Shown here one piece after another: positions 21,916 through 32,220 of a stretch of DNA of 64,000 bases (positions within the stretch are counted from its first letter, which is position 1; each line of letters begins with the position of its first letter). The notes under the pieces are model-generated. The model was not told the origin of the DNA. It did not search any database and worked only from the letters and a program-made list of their open reading frames with translations. The position numbers and the translations under genes are program-made. The stretch covers positions 1 through 64,000 of the forward strand of contig JANBVO010000032.1 in the NCBI GenBank assembly GCA_030052745.1. The letters run 5' to 3'. This DNA is from Pleurostoma richardsiae (lineage: Eukaryota > Ascomycota > Sordariomycetes > Calosphaeriales > Pleurostomataceae).

Positions 21916-24114
21916 ATGTCCTACATATATCACCCTCTGCATGGTGATGAGATACGACTGTTGACTATTCAACCAGTTAGCGATGAAGCAGATGTGACAT
22001 TGCCCGTTCACTGCATGCTTGAACATGTTCGTCTTCCTTCTTCTCCTCGACCTCATGAGGGATTTAAGGGAGAAAGCCATGTCTGGCCGGAAATGTTTAC
22101 TCCGCCTGCCACAAGTGCAATATTCAGAGAGGCTTCAAGTGGTATCTATGGGGCGCAGACCACGAGATCTAGCCCAGCAGGCTCGAGAATAGAAGCACAA
22201 AGGCACAACGTCCCTGAAGAGGACTTGCCATGGAGGCACGCGTGGGGCGACTATCTGGCCCTTTCCTATGTATGGGGGAGTCCAGAGCCTGCTCACACTA
22301 TCATCATGAATGGCGAACCCTTCTCGGTACAGCCTAACCTTTTCGACGCGATGGTCCACTTACGGAGCACCCAGAGAGTCTGTCAAGGATTCAAGGTCTG
22401 GATTGACGCCATATGTATCAATCAAGCCGACATCGCCGAGCGCAGCGAGCAAGTGGCTCGAGTGCAAAACGTCTATGCATCGGCATGGCAGGTTGTGATC
22501 TGGCTAGGAGCGAGTTCAGATAACAGTGACCTAGCAGTTACAGCATTGCGTTGGATTGCTGGGCAGATGACGAAGGCGGATCCGTTAGACGGCTTCTATC
22601 ACGAACGGATGACCGTGGACGCGCGTCCTCTATTCATTATTTGGCCTACATATCGTAGTCCACTGCGAAAGCAGGTTTACCTAGCCATCTTCTACCTCCT
22701 CACGCGTCCATACTGGCGACGAATGTGGATTTTGCAGGAAGTTGCGATGGCTCGGGAAGATGCGCCTGTCCTGTGCGGGAACGCTTGCTTGTCGTGGAAG
22801 GAAGTTTATGAGGCCGCCACCTTTATCGACAGAGACGAAGCGAGATTTGGACACGATATCATTCAGAGAGGGCGACCAAGAATCCTGCGGACCTGGACCT
22901 TTGAATTCGCACGTGATAGGGCCATCGGAGAGAGAGAATGGTCGTCAGAGCGGATGTGGAGGTTAGTTATGGAGCTGATGAGTATCCAGCGTGATCAACA
23001 ATGTATGAAATCCGTGACAGATTCAGTCAATGTGCTGCGACCTTTACTCCTTGGCCGAGAAGCTTCAGTCACTGAAGAGAAAGATAGAGTGTACGGCATC
23101 TTAGGGATCAGGGCCCTTGCGAAAGTGGTCAGCATCACGCCAGATTACAACCTGTCACTCTCGGATATATATATCAAATTCACGGCGGAGATGATACACA
23201 AAGGCGACTTGAATGTTCTCAGGCTTGTATCGAGATATGCGGGCCGAGTCATTGGTAGATGGAGGGTCGATGGCTCTCCGCTTAGGAGGCGACGCGGCGA
23301 CTATTCTATAGGCGAAGTTTGCACTCATAAACTTCCCAGTTGGGTGGTCTGCTGGACCTGCAAACAGGCTCCTGTCGCTCAGCTTCGAGGCTTATATCGC
23401 GCTGCAGGAAATGCGCCGCTCTCACCCCCAGAATTCGCAGACATGACTTTAGTTGTTAAAGGCGTCATCTTTGACACAATCACATCTCTTGGTGCCTTTC
23501 ATCCTGGCGATGGAGATCAGCGTTATCCTCTTAGTGGACTTGAACCCTCCCAGAGCACATATGGCGACTTGGAAGCTACTAGAACGGCCCTCTGGCGGAC
23601 GTTGGTTGGTGATACTACCAAGGAAGGCGGCACTAGGGCGCCAGACACATATTCTTGGCTGCTCTACTACACACTTTGGACGCAAGGAGTGGCAGGCGTC
23701 TTCACAAATGGCTTCGGCCTAGAAGATTTTATGGAAAGGAATGCTTCATTGAGTTTATGCGGCTACACGCTCGAGCAACTTGTTCTTGGCTCTCAGCCAT
23801 CTCCATGGAGGTGGAACATGTCGACACGCCAGGTTTATAACCTTTCAGATGAGCAACGTGAAGCTTTGTCATGGGCTATGAATGCAACGGCCTGGAGGCG
23901 ACTGACTGGCACCGAGAACGGAAGGCTAGGGCTGACACCCGCAGCAGCCATGGTCGGAGATAGGATTGCAGTGCTTGCAGGCTGCAATATGCCGATGGTT
24001 TTGAGAAGATACCAGGACGGATGGACAGTTGTCGGCGAATGCTACATACACGGGGTCATGAATGGGGAGATCCTTAGTAGCGTTGGCGATTTGATGGATA
24101 TGAAAATCTATTAG
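21916..24114 (+). CDS. HET-domain protein (heterokaryon-incompatibility type)
   Basis: A single 732-residue frame. The HET domain starts at residues 113-125 with YLALSYVWGSPEP and continues through VWIDAICINQADIAERSEQV and VVIWLGASS, the three hallmark blocks of the family. HET domains are linked to recognition of non-self hyphae and regulated cell death. The remaining half is a variable region ending in a long tail (GDRIAVLAGCNMPMVLR, GECYIHGVMNGE), typical of the large stand-alone HET proteins. No NACHT or repeat domain is seen. HET genes are many and polymorphic in these fungi, so a role in incompatibility for this one is not shown. Confidence 0.92.
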   Translation: MSYIYHPLHGDEIRLLTIQPVSDEADVTLPVHCMLEHVRLPSSPRPHEGFKGESHVWPEMFTPPATSAIFREASSGIYGAQTTRSSPAGSRIEAQRHNVPEEDLPWRHAWGDYLALSYVWGSPEPAHTIIMNGEPFSVQPNLFDAMVHLRSTQRVCQGFKVWIDAICINQADIAERSEQVARVQNVYASAWQVVIWLGASSDNSDLAVTALRWIAGQMTKADPLDGFYHERMTVDARPLFIIWPTYRSPLRKQVYLAIFYLLTRPYWRRMWILQEVAMAREDAPVLCGNACLSWKEVYEAATFIDRDEARFGHDIIQRGRPRILRTWTFEFARDRAIGEREWSSERMWRLVMELMSIQRDQQCMKSVTDSVNVLRPLLLGREASVTEEKDRVYGILGIRALAKVVSITPDYNLSLSDIYIKFTAEMIHKGDLNVLRLVSRYAGRVIGRWRVDGSPLRRRRGDYSIGEVCTHKLPSWVVCWTCKQAPVAQLRGLYRAAGNAPLSPPEFADMTLVVKGVIFDTITSLGAFHPGDGDQRYPLSGLEPSQSTYGDLEATRTALWRTLVGDTTKEGGTRAPDTYSWLLYYTLWTQGVAGVFTNGFGLEDFMERNASLSLCGYTLEQLVLGSQPSPWRWNMSTRQVYNLSDEQREALSWAMNATAWRRLTGTENGRLGLTPAAAMVGDRIAVLAGCNMPMVLRRYQDGWTVVGECYIHGVMNGEILSSVGDLMDMKIY

Positions 24115-24255
24115 CACCAGAACGTGCCGCTATAACTTTCCTGGGGAGAGATAAGAAGCGACTACCAACCTACGCGTCACTGTCGTGTTCTGATCGAATT
24201 CTCAATTCTTTGTATTTACATCTGTTCGTACAGGACCGCTAGCACATCCATTCCC

Positions 24256-24777
24256 TCAGAGAAGGTGTTTGTATACGCCGATGGCTTCATCGAACTCATC
24301 ATCTATCTGGCCTGCCAGCGCCTGAGCTGCAGCTACAAGTTCCGCCGGCACTTTGCTAGCTACAACAGCACTGAACTTATCCGTAGCGTCCTTCTCCAGC
24401 TCCAGATTTAGCAAGGTGACCGGGCTCAGTAACAAGTGGTCGAACTTTGGTTTGGCAGCGATAATTGTGGTGAGAGTCAAGTTCACATCCTGGATCAGAG
24501 CTTGTGTTGCGACCGCCACGTTGACAGTCTCGATGAGTGACAGGTTTGCAGAAGACTTTGCGATGTCGGTTGCCTTGTTGATGTCTTTAAGGAGGGTTGC
24601 TGACTCTGTAACAATTGGTAAAGCTCCTAGGAGTCCACCATCCCAGGTGATGACAGTATTGTTCAAGGCTGCCGTGTCCACGGCTATGACACTGAGGGCA
24701 GACACAATCGCAGCACCGTCAGCTAGGGCAACTGGGATAATGAATATGACAGCCGAAAAGAGAGTTGTGGCGAGCAT
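24256..24777 (-). CDS. Secreted HsbA-like (hydrophobic surface-binding) protein
   Basis: 173 residues, one exon. There is a clear signal peptide (residues 1-19, hydrophobic core then ALADG). The mature part is helical and rich in Ala, Leu and Val with repeated Asn-x-Thr/Ser sites, as in the HsbA / cell-wall galactomannoprotein family. These small proteins coat hydrophobic surfaces and can recruit lytic enzymes. No GPI signal is visible at the C-terminus. The ATG is at 24775-24777. An array of three CCGGGG/GCGGGG boxes lies about 430-470 bp upstream. Confidence 0.8.
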   Translation of the reverse strand: MLATTLFSAVIFIIPVALADGAAIVSALSVIAVDTAALNNTVITWDGGLLGALPIVTESATLLKDINKATDIAKSSANLSLIETVNVAVATQALIQDVNLTLTTIIAAKPKFDHLLLSPVTLLNLELEKDATDKFSAVVASKVPAELVAAAQALAGQIDDEFDEAIGVYKHLL

Positions 24778-25583
24778 CGTGGAAAGATCCTTTTAAGATA
24801 AATCTAAAACCTTGTCAGATTTAAGTGTGATATTAGACGGGTTCGACTACAAAAACATAAGAGCCTAGTAAATTGCAATCGGAATCATTTCAGCCCAACA
24901 AGGACGATAATTTCAAGCTTATCTTTATACCCTGACTCCTTTCCCATGAATGAAGTCTTTCACAAGACTCGGTTAGTTGCTCAGGCTCTGACATCTGACT
25001 ATCTTACCCCGCAGGCAACACCCCGAAAGTGGCTGATTTTCATCAATAGTTGAGATATATGCCTCCAACTGCTCCGGAAGGATGCGAAGGTCAGCCGCTA
25101 AGCAAGGGAATATTACCGGTATATGGCGTTAGTGCAGGAGCAACTTGTCAATATAGGCAGCACGTTGTCGATCGCTGCAAACTTTGACTAATTCATATGC
25201 AAGTCCGGGGTGCCGGGATACGAGTGCGGGGATGAGAGTCCGGGGAAGAATCCCTGCTTACCGCGGCTCCGAGGTGATTCATTGACATGCAGACCGGCAC
25301 TGGAAGGAAGACATGTGAAACGCGCGGGCCAACAGAGCTCAAGGCAGCGGGAAAGGACGGAAGGGAAACGTGACGGTGTCACTCCAGTCATAGAGAGTTA
25401 AGATACTGCTTGAAGAACAATGGAACAATTCTCAGCCCTTACAATGTACACGGATCTCATTACAAGCAAGTCTTGTCATTTCAAAAACATCCTCTCAGAC
25501 AGAGGTGAAGGACGGAAAAACCTTTTGAATATCCACCTGCGTGTCTGCCGGAGGGAGGCCATTCTGGTCACCTTGAATCATGT
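24778..25583. promoter_or_regulatory. HsbA-like gene upstream region with GC boxes
   Basis: About 800 bp. Three boxes fit the carbon-repressor consensus SYGGRG: CCGGGG at 25205, GCGGGG at 25226 and CCGGGG at 25240, with AGTCCGGGG present twice (25202 and 25237). No gene seen. Confidence 0.4.
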
Positions 25584-27287
25584 CTATATGGCTGCATCAG
25601 CCAGGATATCCTCCGCAGCTTTTGCCGAAAGCATGATTGTCGGCAACACCGGAAACGCTCCTGACACAATAGGAAAAGCCGAAGCATCGACAACTACGGA
25701 ATTTCGAGTCCAGAACCGCCATGGGGTCGTCATCGGCCCCAATAGCGCAAGTAGAGCTAGCGTGGTGTGAATATGCCTGCGTTTTAAGTAGCGTCTTCTC
25801 CAATGAAATGGTGCAGTTCCCGGCTCCGGTGCCAGGGCATGGATGCTTCTCGTCGAAGGGCAACACCTCGGGTCCTGCAGCTTGCCAAGTTCTACACAAG
25901 AGATCAGCGCCCTCTGCGCCCTCTGCCAGTTCCTGGAGATCTTCATCACCTTCTTTTTCAAAAAAGCGAAAGTTGATCTCGGGAACATCCTGAGGATCCG
26001 AACTAGTGAGACGGACGGATCCAGCGCGAGAATCGGCTCCCGATACGTACCATAGCGCACTCGTACTGGCTGTCACCGTAATATTCTGGGAAGCCAGGCC
26101 AGAATCCTTCAAAAGAAAGCTTCCACACCATGTAAATATGTTCCGATTTCTCGAGGAGGAGGCGTCTTGAACATTGTAGTGATCAGGCCGCCACCAACTG
26201 GAGATTGTCCAATCGCCAGGAGGCTCCCCTCATAGTTATCGTCGAGATTCTCCCCGACGCCGGGAAGGTCTTTAATGATCGATATGTTGAGCCTTCTCAG
26301 CTCTTCCGCAGAACCAATTCCGGTGAGCTTCAGTATTTGTGGACTATTGAATGCTCCTCCGGAGATAATGACCTCCCTGTTTGCTTTTAACTGGATGACT
26401 GGTCCCTTGTCGCCTGGATTGTATCTAGGATCGGCGCGATACATGGATTGACCTGCATGACTTCGACACCGACAGCTATCGGCACACTGGAATCTTTGGA
26501 AAAGAGGATTTTGGTCACTAGAGAGTTGAGCTGAATCTTGAGAGGGTACTGTTTGGGGTCATTAAGAGTCGCTCTGATGTAGTTGTTGGGACTCGATCGA
26601 TGACCCGCAGAGTCAGCATGTTGAGGTGTCACCCGTTGTCAGAGCCAGCCAGCCTGACGATAACAGTTCAGAGTCTACCAGACAATCACCGAATACGGGA
26701 GGGAACTTACCATCAAAGCCATGCCCAGCGGTGTCGGTCGGTAAATATTCGTTTCTTTCAACCTTTATCAGGTATTTCCGCATCTTGGATGCCTCCCAGC
26801 TCGTATCTCCTGTCTTGTCGACGACAATGTTCCAGTCGTCATCCTGTGGCAGCGAGCATACGCCGCCATTGTGCATCGCACAACCTCCCAAGGTCGCTGC
26901 TTTAGGGTATTGGATTCCGAGGGTTGTAGCAACAGACGGAGGGTTAGTCCTCACGTAAAATTTACCATCAGGAAGCCGGTAGGTGTAGTGTTCGAAGCTG
27001 CGTTCCCGCAAGGGGTCGTCTGAATGCTTAACCCAGAAGTCCCAGCGATAATCTTCGTCGTTGGCGGCGGTGTTGAAATTTTCCATCTCTGTGTAGACGG
27101 GATTGTCTCCCTGGTCGTCATCTGCTTCCAGCAAAAGGGTAGAATAGCCTGCTTTCGCCAAGTCACAAGCCAGGGGGCCGCCGCAGGGACCACTACCAAC
27201 CACAATATAGTCATACTCTGCTGAAGGCACAGCAGTTCCTCGCTGCGCTGCCACAATAGTGACGAGAGCGATGACTCTGCGATGTAT
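25584..27287 (-). pseudogene. Broken GMC oxidoreductase
   Basis: The family is FAD-dependent glucose-methanol-choline oxidoreductases. Recognisable parts in order are YDYIVVGSGPCG (FAD site), LGGCAMHNGG, HRSSPNNYIRATL, ISGGAFNSPQILKLTGIG, PEINFRFFEKEGDEDLQEL, and the C-terminal VVDASAFPIVSGAFPVLPTIMLS. They lie in different frames. A one-base shift at about 26445-26455 separates GVEVMQ from MYRADPRYNPG, a second shift lies at about 26030-26050, and near 25690-25703 about eight residues are missing with a frame change. A stretch after HGFDG is also deleted. The likely start codon is ATA (27285-27287) instead of ATG. Introns cannot explain all of these, so the gene is dead. Confidence 0.85.
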
Positions 27288-27963
27288 CTTGCTTTTGTCT
27301 TCCGAAAATCGTTAAACGAAGAGATCAACGTGTCTGCAATCAGCCTATTTGGGCACGACGAGCCAGGGGAACAAGCGTTATAAAGATAATCCCTTCGCGT
27401 GTCACATGCATATAGATCTTGTGAAATTGGAACAACTCGCCCAGAGATACGGGATTGAAAATTTTATATTAAGGCTAATATCTGGTTTCCTGTTTGGATA
27501 CTTCCTGAGAATTGCCTCTGCATCTCAGTCCAGTCTGGAGGTTAAATGTCCCGCTATTGACCGGTAATTCCGCAGAATGCAACTATCAAGCATGAGCTAC
27601 CATAGCTGTGATTTAGTTATCTCGGTATATTTACGTCCCTCGGACACAGGACACGGATGCCTTTAGCCGGTTCAGGTAACATGAAGCGTGCCAGTCGAAA
27701 GCTGCATAGCGTTACATGCGCAGACGTCCTTCCCAGTGAAGCCCGGAGAAGACTTTTCAGAGGATCTCCCCCCTTTGCACCCTGAAAGCACCGTGACAAA
27801 TATCGATTGGTAGTGCATTACAGCAGATAACACCTGCCAGCAGCTAAACATATACTGTAAACCTTCTATCGTTGGCACTTCTCTTGCAGAGTTGTCTAAG
27901 CTACCTTAGCTTGCCAAGGTGTAATAGTTTCTGAGTCATGCGAGAGGAATCAAGAAACCCATA
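27288..27963. other. Intergenic
   Basis: About 670 bp between the broken GMC gene and the beta-propeller gene. No gene or repeat recognised. Confidence 0.5.
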
Positions 27964-28857
27964 TTAAATCTTAATCGTAGCAGCAAAGACTCCCTGACTC
28001 CCTCCGACGTAGATCACGTCGCTGTCCTTGCTAGTCCTTCCGAATGTGCATGACGTCGAACCTGTTACAGTTGCAACAGTAGTCGGTTTCCCTGAACTTG
28101 TATCAACCTCAACGACGGAGTTTCTGCTGTTGGTCGTTACATAGACCTTGCTGTTTGGCCCCAAACAAAGATCGTCCCCCATCAGATTTGTCCAGAGGGT
28201 TGTCACAGCCCCGGTTGCTTTACCGGTCTCGTCGACCGGCACCTTGTGGAAACTGTTCTTGAATATGTTGGTGTACCATACGATCCCGTCTTTGTATTTT
28301 ATACCGTCGATGCCGAAAGGAATTCCCCCGGCGGGCGCCATTGTCGAGTCTGTAAGTGCGACCGAATAATCGCCAGTTGACATACTGAAACGGTAGACGT
28401 TGCCTTTTCCGGCATCAGCGACCAACACTGTGTTATTGTTTAAGACGGCAAGACCATTCAGGTTGGTGGCTTCTTGAATCTGTTTGACGAGCGATGCCTT
28501 CGGATACGTCCCAGTAAAGTCGATTTTGTAAATCCCCTTCCCCCCAATCACGGCGAACACGTCCGGAGTAACCTCCCCGATCCCGCTCAGCCCATTCGCT
28601 CCAGTAACAGTCACTGCAGTCGATGAGGTTTTCGCAGCCGGATCCACGGAGTACAAGTTGGGACTGTTCATGTTCGTTGCCAGGATTATACCATTCGATC
28701 GGGTTGCCACGTTTTCAACCGATGCGAGCTTCACAACTTGTGTCGCCGTAGACTGACGTGGTTGGATTGCCCTAGCAACCACTAGATCTGATGAACTCGC
28801 GAGAAGCGAAACAAGCGTGTACAAGATCTGCAACATCTTCGAATACGAGAATGACAT
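27964..28857 (-). CDS. Secreted SMP-30/gluconolactonase-like beta-propeller
   Basis: 297 residues, one exon, with a signal peptide (residues 1 to about 29, ending V-A-R-A) followed by a dibasic-type QPRQS sequence. The body is made of repeated propeller blades: SNGIILATNMNSPNLYSVDP, LNGLAVLNNNTVLVADAGKGNVYRF, GIKYKDGIVWYTN, and LCLGPNSKVYVTTN. It resembles the fungal six-bladed SMP-30-like proteins, some of which sit in secondary-metabolite clusters, but no enzymatic residue can be assigned. A second in-frame Met (residue 8) is an alternative start. Its neighbours give no functional hint. Confidence 0.78.
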   Translation of the reverse strand: MSFSYSKMLQILYTLVSLLASSSDLVVARAIQPRQSTATQVVKLASVENVATRSNGIILATNMNSPNLYSVDPAAKTSSTAVTVTGANGLSGIGEVTPDVFAVIGGKGIYKIDFTGTYPKASLVKQIQEATNLNGLAVLNNNTVLVADAGKGNVYRFSMSTGDYSVALTDSTMAPAGGIPFGIDGIKYKDGIVWYTNIFKNSFHKVPVDETGKATGAVTTLWTNLMGDDLCLGPNSKVYVTTNSRNSVVEVDTSSGKPTTVATVTGSTSCTFGRTSKDSDVIYVGGSQGVFAATIKI

Positions 28858-29703
28858 TCGGAGCCCGCTTGCGTGGGTTGGGACTACCTACTAGCTTCTG
28901 AATACAATGGGTTCTGTCCTGAGAGCCAGATGTGCAATGTTTGTGGTGGGAAGGCATATATTTCAATGGGGCGCTCCTTCGAGTTGAAAATGAAGACAGG
29001 CTGTGTATCTAGGTAGGCTAAATGACCGCGACTTTCTTCCGGGTCTCATTTCGCGGTACTGTAAATTTGATCACAGCCAAGACCTCCTCGAGCCTGACCC
29101 GAATACCATTGGCTATCGGCACTTAGTCCAATCTGTTGAAGGTACTCTAATTAGGTGGTCTCGGGCCTATTGTCTGTCGTCCACCGAGCTACGGTATGGA
29201 CGATATCACTTGACGAGACAGAGCACGGAGAATGGGCGTCAGGCCATCCCCCAGTCAAGGGATCATCACATAGCTCGACGCCTTGGTCAAGGATTTTGTC
29301 TAGATGTTCAGCGTCTGTATCATGTCCTGTCCGAGCACATTCAAGATGTGATATAATTAGAATATATATGGCGGAATAACCCTTACCTTCCAAACCTCTA
29401 TTGAAAGTAGAGATTCTGAGATGGAGAAGAACACCCAAATTCCTGCTTCGAGAGGCACTAGCAGTGACAGTGAGCCTCGAATCAAGCATTCACTTTCTCA
29501 TGAAACCCACTCAAAGTTAGCCGTAGAGTCTACATGCTTCTTACCACTGTTCAACTTTTCGGATGAAGTAGGATAGACATGTATCGCAGCGAATTATGAC
29601 AGAAGCTTGATATTCATTCAAAGTTCACTCTAGTAGGACATAATAGGTATGTGCGATGATTTTAGTTCCGGTATCGGTGACCCCATGACTGACCGTAGCC
29701 GAT
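28858..29703. other. Intergenic
   Basis: About 845 bp upstream of the propeller gene and downstream of the peptidase gene. Short open frames here look like chance. No gene recognised. Confidence 0.5.
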
Positions 29704-31488
29704 TCAAGTCGTTTCCGGCAACCATTTCCATTCAATCTCTCTAGCCAGCTTCACTTGTGCGAGGTGGATTCGCTGCTCCTCGTCATCGTTGAAGTCTCGG
29801 AGTGCGAGAGACTCGGCATTTTCGTCCTCGGGTTTCACAAAGTACGGCCCATCCACCTCGCATTGCGTGTACTCGTCCGGGAGCGTCCCATTGTACAGGA
29901 ATGCCCTTACATGCCTAGCTATGCACATAGAAGGCACGGCAATCGAGCAGTGGCCATACCCCTTGACCTCCACAATCTGCGAGCCTTCAAAGGCAGAGTT
30001 CGCCGAGCGTGCAGATACCAGCGGGCAGACGGGGTCGTACGTGGTGGAGAGAATGAGTAATGGGTGGGCTGTCCTGACGCCCTTTTTTGGCTCGTAATTG
30101 TGCGTCCGCGGGATTAGCCACTGCTGCTTGCCGTAGTAACCGCCATTCTCAGTCGGACTGAACAAGCTCTCGTTCATATAGGGAATAAGCTGTTCCAGGA
30201 TAGCCTCCCTGTCCTGTGGCCAGTGAGAAGCGCCTGAAGCGCCGTCGTTATAGGTGACGAAGCGGTTCGAGTCGCCCTCCAAATCCCAGGGCTCGCTACG
30301 CCCGTAGGCCAGGAACGCCTCTGTAGCATTCCCTTCGAGCATCTTGGCGAGACGGTCGGCGAGGGAATACCAGTTCGCAGGCTTGTAGAGGGCGGGAAAG
30401 ACCGCGTTGTACCAAATCTTCTCGTAATCCAGAGTGCCGTAGACGGTATTGTTGACGTAGACGCTGAGAGGCTGATCCTTGAGTTTGTCGGCGAAAGAAG
30501 CCATCATCTCGCGTAGCTCATCCTTGGACGATGCAAGTGAGGACAACGTACAGTTCTTGCCGGCTTTTATACATTCGTCGAAGAACCCGTCGAGAACGTT
30601 CTCGGTGTCTATAAGCGACTCCTTGTCGAACAGCTCCTCGTACCAGTCGAACTGATTGGCAACGCCGTCGATGATGACGCGAGCAGACCGCTCGGGGAAG
30701 AGCGCGGCGTAGGTCTGGCCCAGGATGCTACCGTAGCTGAAACCCCAGTATACCATATCTCCCTGGCCAACAGCATCTAGGATGCTGTTCATGTCTGCGG
30801 CTGTCTGAGGGGTGTTGACGTAGGCCCCGTACTCCCCCGCGGTGTCTACGCACGCCCGAACGAAGTTTTGCGTCCAGCTGTAGACCTCAGCGCTATCCTC
30901 AGCGACTCTAGTGTCTCGCACGGGTGCCAGCGTGCGCCTGCTCTCTTTGTCGGGGTAGCAAGAGGCCATGGGCCGCGAACCATTCACTCCGCGAGGGTCA
31001 AATGACAGCAGGTGGAAGCCCTCGCCGACGATGGTGCGCAGCTGCTCGCCGCGGCGGTATAGGAACTCGACACCGCTGCCTCCGGGACCGCCGGGGTTGA
31101 GGAGCAGGTTGTGAGTGGCATTTTTGGCGCGCATGCGGATCAAGGGGAGGCTGAAGGTCCTGTTTCCCGAATTTTCGGCGTCAAAATGATCCATGGGTAC
31201 GGCAACAGTGCTACACTCCAGCGGGCGGTCGTTGATGGTTCCGCACGGCTCCCATTCAATATGCTCGCCAGCATAGGCGAGAACTCCTGCAGGACTCTGA
31301 TGATGATGGGGGCGCCGAGGGCAGGAGTGCGCGCGTGGGTGATGCCAGACGGCGAGCTGGACAAGGGCCAGGCAGCCAAGGCTGGCGACGGCTGCTAGCT
31401 TCCACGGCCTCGGCCTCCTCGGCCTGTGCCAAGGCGTGTTGGCCCCGCCGATGTAGGCGGCGACTGCGACTGAGCCTTTGGCCTCCAT
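29704..31488 (-). CDS. S33-family peptidase (tripeptidyl aminopeptidase-like)
   Basis: 594 residues, one exon. A basic N-terminus is followed by a membrane segment (residues 31-48), so it is a signal-anchor or secreted protein. The alpha/beta-hydrolase fold shows the oxyanion loop NPGGPGGSG (131-139), FDPRG, and the nucleophile in GFSYGS (S251). The TAP-like C-terminal part has the acid in TTYDPVCP and the base in GYGHCS. This is the layout of bacterial and fungal exo-peptidases that remove N-terminal peptides. Several N-x-S/T sites fit a secreted enzyme. The ATG is at 31486-31488. The exact substrate is unknown. Confidence 0.88.
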   Translation of the reverse strand: MEAKGSVAVAAYIGGANTPWHRPRRPRPWKLAAVASLGCLALVQLAVWHHPRAHSCPRRPHHHQSPAGVLAYAGEHIEWEPCGTINDRPLECSTVAVPMDHFDAENSGNRTFSLPLIRMRAKNATHNLLLNPGGPGGSGVEFLYRRGEQLRTIVGEGFHLLSFDPRGVNGSRPMASCYPDKESRRTLAPVRDTRVAEDSAEVYSWTQNFVRACVDTAGEYGAYVNTPQTAADMNSILDAVGQGDMVYWGFSYGSILGQTYAALFPERSARVIIDGVANQFDWYEELFDKESLIDTENVLDGFFDECIKAGKNCTLSSLASSKDELREMMASFADKLKDQPLSVYVNNTVYGTLDYEKIWYNAVFPALYKPANWYSLADRLAKMLEGNATEAFLAYGRSEPWDLEGDSNRFVTYNDGASGASHWPQDREAILEQLIPYMNESLFSPTENGGYYGKQQWLIPRTHNYEPKKGVRTAHPLLILSTTYDPVCPLVSARSANSAFEGSQIVEVKGYGHCSIAVPSMCIARHVRAFLYNGTLPDEYTQCEVDGPYFVKPEDENAESLALRDFNDDEEQRIHLAQVKLAREIEWKWLPETT

Positions 31489-32220
31489 GGCTACAGGTCA
31501 AAAAGTATCGAAGTCTTTGGGCGCTACGCTGGGGGCTGTCACCCTAGATGATGGCTGATGGCGCTTCGGAAGGTGGAGTCGATTCAAGAAACGCCGTGAC
31601 ACCACCTCACATCCCTGGCAACCGCACGTGGCTCAGCCCCTGCGCCACAGACTTGCCAGCAAGGCAGCCTGAACCAATCAGGACAACTGTATGTGGGTCG
31701 CTATCCCTGCATTGACCGCCTGTTTGAAAGTGACAGGAGGACTCCCGTGACAAGAGTGCCTTTGCAGTAAAAATCAGAAGAGCTGTCCGGGTCTAGCCGC
31801 TTCACTCATGCTCATTGTATTGTATGAAGTCAGAAGCCCAGGCTGAATTTGGAAAGCCTTCTTTGGCCAGGTCTCTCTGATTGGACATCTTGCGGAGGTG
31901 CAAGGTGGGAAAGGCTCTCTAGCATCGTGAAAGCCCCCAGCACTCCAACTATAATAACCACGGCTATATGGCTGCGCCCCTACAGAACCGATGCCTAGCA
32001 TTTTACTCGAGAACAGTGTAGGGGAATCACTGGCAGAAAAGATTATTAAAGAGGGTCAAAGAAGAAGATAGCCGAGCACAGTAGGGCACCGAGAGATGCG
32101 TTTAAGGATTACTATGTTTAGAGGCCCAGGCGTGCTATTTCTACCCCAATCTGAGGGACTTGTCCGGCGCTGTGTCTTCGCGAGCAGGAGACTGTTCGAT
32201 CAAGTGGTTCTCACAATCAC
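31489..32220. other. Intergenic
   Basis: About 730 bp between the peptidase start and the dioxygenase 3' end. A CACGTG lies at about 31625. No gene recognised. Confidence 0.5.
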
